DNA from: DASPKW01 sp038244055
GTDB lineage: Bacteria > Planctomycetota > Phycisphaerae > Tepidisphaerales > Tepidisphaeraceae
Assembly (NCBI GenBank): GCA_038244055.1
Contig: JBBRTW010000273.1
Span: forward strand, 1 to 9,393
Length of the DNA stretch: 9,393 nucleotides
Reading direction: 5' to 3'
In this document: one piece after another, positions 5,785-9,393 of the stretch
Numbering within the stretch: position 1 is the first letter of the stretch
Layout of the letters: each line of letters opens with the position of its first letter
Program-made: the position numbers and the translations under genes
The notes under the pieces: generated by a model
Database searches by the model: none
What the model saw: only the letters and a program-made list of their open reading frames with translations
What the model was told of the DNA's origin: nothing

Positions 5785-6612
5785 TTACTTGAACAACCGC
5801 GGCGCAAAATCCCACAGGTTCAACTTCCACACCGGCCATTCGTGCGCCCCGGCCGTTTCCGTCCACATGCGCGTGACCTTCTTCTGCTCCAGAACCCCCG
5901 CAAATGCCTTGGCCGGCTCAAATCCCTTATCCGTTTTGCCACACGCGATGTAGAGCAGCTTGAGCTTGCCATTGAGCGCATCCGCCGCATCGAGATTCTT
6001 GGCGACGGCCTCGGGATACGGCTCGCGCATCGAGGCCGAGAAGCAGCCGATCCATGAGAACAGTTCCGGATGCGCCAGCCCGATCCGCAGCGATTGCCCT
6101 CCGCCCATGGAAAGCCCGGCCAGCGCGCGGTGTCCCGGATCAGCCAGCGTCGGGTAATTGGAATCGACGTACGGGATGAGCGTATCGAGAAGATCGGCAT
6201 CGAACCCGCGCGAGGCTTTCATCTTGGCATCGCGGTCATCGGGAACTTTTTCGCCCGCCTTGATCGCAAAGCCCATGGGCATGACGACGATCATGGGCGT
6301 CATCTTGGCGGCGGGATCGGCGTAAAGATTATCGAGAATCGCGGCCGCGTTGCCTTTCTTGTTCCAACCCTGCTCATCATCGCCCACACCATGCAGGAGA
6401 TAAAGGACAGGATATTTGACTGCCTTGTCGAAGCCCGGCGGCGTGTAGATCACGGCCGGGCGGTCGAAGCCGAGCGATTTGGAAGGGTAGGTGATCGGCT
6501 GGATTTTGCCGTGAGGGATGGCATCGCGCGCCTGGTCGAAATTGGCGGGAGGGCCGGCCAGCGCGGGGGTGACGAGGAGGAGGGCGATGAGGGGGGAGAG
6601 GAGGGATTTCAT
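5785..6612 (-). CDS. Secreted alpha/beta-hydrolase esterase (PF00756 type, feruloyl or acetyl esterase-like)
   Basis: A 275-residue exported esterase of the kind that removes acyl or feruloyl groups from plant-type polysaccharides. The signal peptide is MKSLLSPLIALLLVTPALAG. 'YPVLYLLHGVGDDEQGW' at 67-83 is the oxyanion-side signature of the family. The nucleophile Ser168 lies in GLSMGGG, followed by SLRIGLAHPELFSWIGCFS. Asp228 (CGKTD) and His257 (AGAHEWPVW) complete the triad. The full length and intact triad suggest an active enzyme. A weak GAG lies 8 nt before the ATG. The gene follows the beta-propeller gene on the same strand by 57 bp and may be co-transcribed with it. Substrate choice among xylan, ferulate and other esters is not determined by what I can see. 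Confidence 0.9.
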   Translation of the reverse strand: MKSLLSPLIALLLVTPALAGPPANFDQARDAIPHGKIQPITYPSKSLGFDRPAVIYTPPGFDKAVKYPVLYLLHGVGDDEQGWNKKGNAAAILDNLYADPAAKMTPMIVVMPMGFAIKAGEKVPDDRDAKMKASRGFDADLLDTLIPYVDSNYPTLADPGHRALAGLSMGGGQSLRIGLAHPELFSWIGCFSASMREPYPEAVAKNLDAADALNGKLKLLYIACGKTDKGFEPAKAFAGVLEQKKVTRMWTETAGAHEWPVWKLNLWDFAPRLFK

Positions 6613-6650
6613 GGGAGTTTCTCGAGTTCAGGAGAGAGAGACGTTTCTAA

Positions 6651-6669
6651 CATGGGCAAGATGCCCATG
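6651..6669. repeat. Small perfect hairpin repeat (CATGGGCA / TGCCCATG)
   Basis: CATGGGCA (6651-6658), loop AGA, TGCCCATG (6662-6669) form a perfect 8-bp stem. It directly abuts the stop codon of the beta-propeller gene (6670-6672, minus strand), and that TAG may even belong to the repeat. I recall this 'GGGCAAGATGCCCATG' word as frequent in planctomycete intergenic DNA; a genome search would settle that. It has no T-tract. Confidence 0.7.
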
Positions 6670-7971
6670 CTACTTGACGCCAACTGAAACCAGATGCGAA
6701 GCCGTGCGAATAATCAGCCGATTCCCGGCCACCGCCGGCGTCGCGTAACACATTTCATTCAGCGGCGAGCGGCCGAGGAGTTCGAATTGGTCCCCCGCCT
6801 TGAGGCAGATTACTTCGCCGGTCTTGCTGATGTTGTAGAGCTTGTCGCCGGCGATGATCGGGGAGGCGTAGAACTCGAGTCGGCCCTCCAGCGCGGGGAT
6901 CTTCTGCTGCCAGACTTGCTGGCCGGTGGCGGTTTTGACGCAGGTGACGGTTGCGGCATCGGCCCAGAGGAACATCAGATCGCCCATGATCACCGGCGTG
7001 GGCACATAGGAATAGTCGTTGCCGGTGGGAAGCTTGTGGAGGAGTTTTGGGGCATTGGCGGGGGCGGCCGGATTGGGCTGAAGGACGATGCCGGCGCGGT
7101 TCTTGGCGCCTTCGCCGCAGGTGCCGGCGCAGATCGTATCCGTGGCGATCGGCGAGGCGACCGAGCGCAGTTTCAAGGCATCGGCGATGATCCAGTTCTG
7201 TTTGCCGGTCGCCAGGTCGATGTCGGAAATGCCGCTGGCGGTGGAGGTGAGGATGATCTGCGCCGGCCCGCCCTTGGGCTGGAAGATGCAGGGTGTGGAG
7301 GCGGCGGTGTTGCCGGGGGTGCGCGGGGTTTTCCACTTGGGCTTGCCGGTCCTGGCATCGAGCGCGACCAGCGATGCGGTCGGGCCATCCTGATCGTTGG
7401 GGACGATCAAGGTGCCTTCGAAAGTGATCGGTGAGCACCCGCCGCCATGCTGGCTCTTCCACGGCCCCATGTCGTAAGTCCACACCTGGTTGCCCGAGAA
7501 ATCGAGGCAGTAGACCTTGTACGATTCGGGCGACATGAACGTGAAATAGACGCGCTCATCATCGGCCGTCGGCGAGGCCGAGGCGTAGGAGTTGTCCTTG
7601 TGCTGCCCGAAGGTATGGGAATCGTATTCCTTCTTCCAGAGGGTCTTTCCGGAATCGAGATCGACGCAGATGAGATAGCGCTTGGCGGTCTCCTTGTCGC
7701 CGCAGGTGAGAAAAATGCGGTTGCCGCTGATGACCGGGGAAGAGTGGCCGATGCCGGGGAGCTCGATCTTCCAGTTAAAGTCGGCCTCGGTGAACTTCGC
7801 CGGCGTATTGGCGGCCGGGGCGATCCCCGAGCCATTGGGCCCGCGGAAGCGGTTCCAGTCGGAAGAGGGCGGTGCGGCGAAAGTCGAGATGGCGGCGGTA
7901 AGATATGCGAGCGCGAAAAGGAGGGTGACGAGGCGATTCGATCGCGCATTTCGGCTGGTCGGGGTGGCCAT
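6670..7971 (-). CDS. Secreted PQQ-binding-like beta-propeller repeat protein
   Basis: A 433-residue exported protein folded as a beta-propeller of the PQQ-dehydrogenase-like type; no catalytic residues can be assigned. A basic N-region (MATPTSRNARSNR) and hydrophobic stretch form the signal peptide, ending near TFAA. DWNRFRGPNGSG at 38-49 is the opening motif of a large planctomycete family. Blade repeats recur in the form 'lxcvDldSGKtLWkke', 'VALDARTGKPKWKT', 'DIDLATGKQNW' and 'CVKTATGQQVWQQ'. The ATG at 7971 has GGAG 9 nt upstream and begins the signal peptide. An upstream in-frame ATG at about 8016 is less likely, and the open frame reaching 8412 crosses a dispersed repeat and is not coding there. 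Such proteins are often annotated as outer membrane assembly or dehydrogenase-like, without proof. Confidence 0.9.
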   Translation of the reverse strand: MATPTSRNARSNRLVTLLFALAYLTAAISTFAAPPSSDWNRFRGPNGSGIAPAANTPAKFTEADFNWKIELPGIGHSSPVISGNRIFLTCGDKETAKRYLICVDLDSGKTLWKKEYDSHTFGQHKDNSYASASPTADDERVYFTFMSPESYKVYCLDFSGNQVWTYDMGPWKSQHGGGCSPITFEGTLIVPNDQDGPTASLVALDARTGKPKWKTPRTPGNTAASTPCIFQPKGGPAQIILTSTASGISDIDLATGKQNWIIADALKLRSVASPIATDTICAGTCGEGAKNRAGIVLQPNPAAPANAPKLLHKLPTGNDYSYVPTPVIMGDLMFLWADAATVTCVKTATGQQVWQQKIPALEGRLEFYASPIIAGDKLYNISKTGEVICLKAGDQFELLGRSPLNEMCYATPAVAGNRLIIRTASHLVSVGVK

Positions 7972-8052
7972 GAATGGGGTCTCCAGAGGTGATTTGCAGT
8001 TTGCCCGCTTCTTCATACTCGCCAAGGAGGCGGGCGTTCGCAAGGGGTGAGG

Positions 8053-8083
8053 TTGAAACGGTGGGGCTGATTGAAGGTATGAT
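8053..8083 (+). promoter_or_regulatory. Possible sigma-70 type promoter for the gene at 8162
   Basis: TTGAAA (8053-8058) and TATGAT (8078-8083) are separated by 19 nt, slightly longer than ideal. The start would fall about 70 nt before the ATG at 8162. If it is real, the hairpin repeat at 8094-8136 is transcribed as part of the 5' leader. This rests on consensus matching only, and planctomycete promoters are poorly described. Confidence 0.3.
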
Positions 8084-8093
8084 CGCTGGTGTT

Positions 8094-8136
8094 CGGAAAG
8101 TTTTTTCAGGGCAGACAAGAATGTCTGCCCCACCGG
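8094..8136. repeat. Dispersed hairpin repeat, copy 2
   Basis: The core at 8109-8130 is a perfect 9-bp stem, GGGCAGACA with TGTCTGCCC, around an AGAA loop. CGGAAAG and a run of six T precede it and CACCGG follows, as in copy 1 at 5742-5783. Here it lies 25 nt upstream of the start of a plus-strand gene instead of at a 3' end, which argues against a terminator role for the family. Confidence 0.9.
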
Positions 8137-8161
8137 GCAAGTCACTTCAGGAGACCTGCAC

Positions 8162-9393
8162 ATGTGGATGGGATCACGCCGGCAGTTACTTCGGGTTGGA
8201 GCGGGGGCGGTCGCGGCGGGGTTCGTGGCGCGCCGTGGCCAGTGGGCCAGCGCGTTTGTCCCGCCGGTCACCGAGGTCCCTCCCGGCCAGCGCCCGCCGC
8301 AGGATAAGACCGTCCAGATCCTCAACCCGCGCGATCGCGTGCCCCTCTGTTTCATCATCGATGATTCGACCTGCCTGGTGAACATGGGCGCGTTCTGCAT
8401 GCCCCAGTTCAAGACGGCCTGGCCGACGAACCCGATCTATCGCAAGCCCTGGCAGAGCTGGCCGCGGGAAATTCCCGATTCCATGGTCCGCGAGTTCGGG
8501 GAGTTCTGCGCCGAGCAGGGCGTCCGCGGCAAATACAGCCTGGTGCCCTACCCGGCCTGCGTCGGCTGGCTCGATCGCGAATTGCCGGGCTGGTCCAAGC
8601 ACGATCTCAATGAGAGCCTCAAGCTGGTGCGCGAACTGATGATGCCGAGCTGGGATATCACGCCGGAGATGATCACGCATACCCGCGTCATCGATATCAA
8701 GACCGGCCGGCCCATGGCGGAGATCAGCGCCGCGACCATGGAAAACTCCTACCCGCCCGAAAAGCAGAGCGTCGATGAGCTGGCGGCCTATATCGCTTAC
8801 GCGCTGAACATCCTCAAGAATTGCGAGATTCCCTGCCAGGGCGTGACCACGCCCGGCGGTTTCGGCAACAAGTGCAAGTCGGAGCTATCGCAGGCGATGG
8901 GGCAGGCGCTGCGCGATGTGAATAACGTCGAAATCCCGCACTTCTTCAAATACATCGCCGATGGCGCGGAGAGCACGGTGCCGGTTGTGGAGCATGTGGA
9001 AGGGCTGGAGACGGATCATCCGAAGTTGACGGTGAGCGTGCCGGCCGGCACCGGCGACTGGTTTGGAAGCTGGGATGGCGATCAGCCGCCCATGCCGGAG
9101 AAGTACATCAACGAGGATGCGACGGCCGGTCGAATGGTGGAATTGATCGAGCGCGGCGACCCCGCGGTGATGTTCGGGCACTGGGCCGGCTTCTACTCCA
9201 ACGGATCGAAGAAGGGTTTCGAGGCCTGCAAGAAGGTGATCACCACTGTGAACGGAAAATACCGCGAGAAGACGATCTGGATGAAGACCAGCGAGCTGGC
9301 GCGGTACTGGGCGGCCAAGGAACTCACCAAAATCGAGCGCGAGGCGAATCAGATTTCACTGACCGCGCCGTTCGCCTGCCCGAATTACACGAT
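8162..9393 (+). CDS. Tat-exported protein of unknown function, possibly polysaccharide-deacetylase-like (partial)
   Basis: The frame is open from 8162 to the window edge (410 codons, no stop), so the C-terminus is missing. AGGAG lies 8 nt before the ATG; an alternative ATG at 8168 would also keep the signal. The N-terminus has SRRQLLRVGAGAVAAGF, a twin-arginine signal, which implies export in a folded, perhaps metal-loaded, state. The body begins at about residue 55. Seen in it are CFIIDDST (Asp67-Asp68) after a hydrophobic strand, MITHTRVID (His173), GVTTPGGFGN at 227-236 and VMFGHWAGFYSNG (His340). A paired Asp at the end of the first strand, then H-T and later a T-P-G-G loop, recall the NodB-type deacetylase layout (DD, HxxxH, RxPxG), but the second His is absent. 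I do not recognise the family with certainty. The gene is real; its function is open. Confidence 0.8.
   Translation, partial: MWMGSRRQLLRVGAGAVAAGFVARRGQWASAFVPPVTEVPPGQRPPQDKTVQILNPRDRVPLCFIIDDSTCLVNMGAFCMPQFKTAWPTNPIYRKPWQSWPREIPDSMVREFGEFCAEQGVRGKYSLVPYPACVGWLDRELPGWSKHDLNESLKLVRELMMPSWDITPEMITHTRVIDIKTGRPMAEISAATMENSYPPEKQSVDELAAYIAYALNILKNCEIPCQGVTTPGGFGNKCKSELSQAMGQALRDVNNVEIPHFFKYIADGAESTVPVVEHVEGLETDHPKLTVSVPAGTGDWFGSWDGDQPPMPEKYINEDATAGRMVELIERGDPAVMFGHWAGFYSNGSKKGFEACKKVITTVNGKYREKTIWMKTSELARYWAAKELTKIEREANQISLTAPFACPNYT

Larger units (their letters stand above)
7972..8161. other. Divergent intergenic region upstream of the propeller and Tat-protein genes
   Basis: These 190 bases separate two divergent genes. 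The propeller ribosome binding site lies on the left and the AGGAG of the Tat-protein gene at about 8149-8153 on the right. A possible plus-strand promoter and the second copy of the hairpin repeat lie between and are listed separately. I see no gene here. Confidence 0.6.

Noticed and set aside
6670..8412. The propeller gene's open frame extends 147 codons upstream of 7971.
   Set aside because: The extension crosses the hairpin repeat at 8094-8136 and overlaps the Tat-protein gene, while the ATG at 7971 has GGAG and begins a signal peptide.

Overview
The window looks like chromosomal DNA of a planctomycete, perhaps class Phycisphaerae. This is inferred from gene content, not from a marker tree. 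The supporting signs are a PEP-CTERM surface protein, a secreted PQQ-type beta-propeller carrying the 'RFRGPNGSG' motif, an S41 protease ending in a Thr/Pro tail, GC-rich codon use, and many short dispersed repeats at gene edges.

Layout. Bases 1-778 (minus) hold the N-terminal two thirds of tsaD, the tRNA t6A synthesis gene, which runs off the left edge. Bases 779-1016 hold a long imperfect inverted repeat and no gene. Bases 1017-2504 (minus) encode an S41 C-terminal processing protease with a PDZ domain. Bases 2505-2751 hold a promoter region and two tandem-repeat blocks. Bases 2752-3372 (minus) encode a PEP-CTERM protein. It is divergent from a secreted clan GH-A glycoside hydrolase on the plus strand (3520-5679). 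That gene converges on a secreted alpha/beta-hydrolase esterase (5785-6612, minus), which lies 57 bp downstream of a PQQ-like beta-propeller gene (6670-7971, minus). Divergent from the propeller gene, a Tat-exported protein of unknown function starts at 8162 (plus) and runs off the right edge.

All six genes other than tsaD encode exported proteins. The glycoside hydrolase, the esterase and perhaps the Tat protein fit extracellular polysaccharide breakdown. The mixed strands mean they are not one operon, so any joint role is an inference.

The most unusual feature is inside tsaD. A cassette of about 179 bp, bounded by perfect 30-nt inverted repeats and built mostly of 7-nt tandem units, sits between the metal-binding HxxxH motif and the SGGHT motif. 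The reading frame stays open through it and returns exactly to frame, adding about 54 low-complexity residues at a loop. Related period-7, period-8 and period-10 repeats, and two kinds of small perfect hairpin, lie within a few bases of the start or stop codons of most of the other genes. They point to a lively population of small repeats in this genome, one of which has been fixed inside an essential gene.
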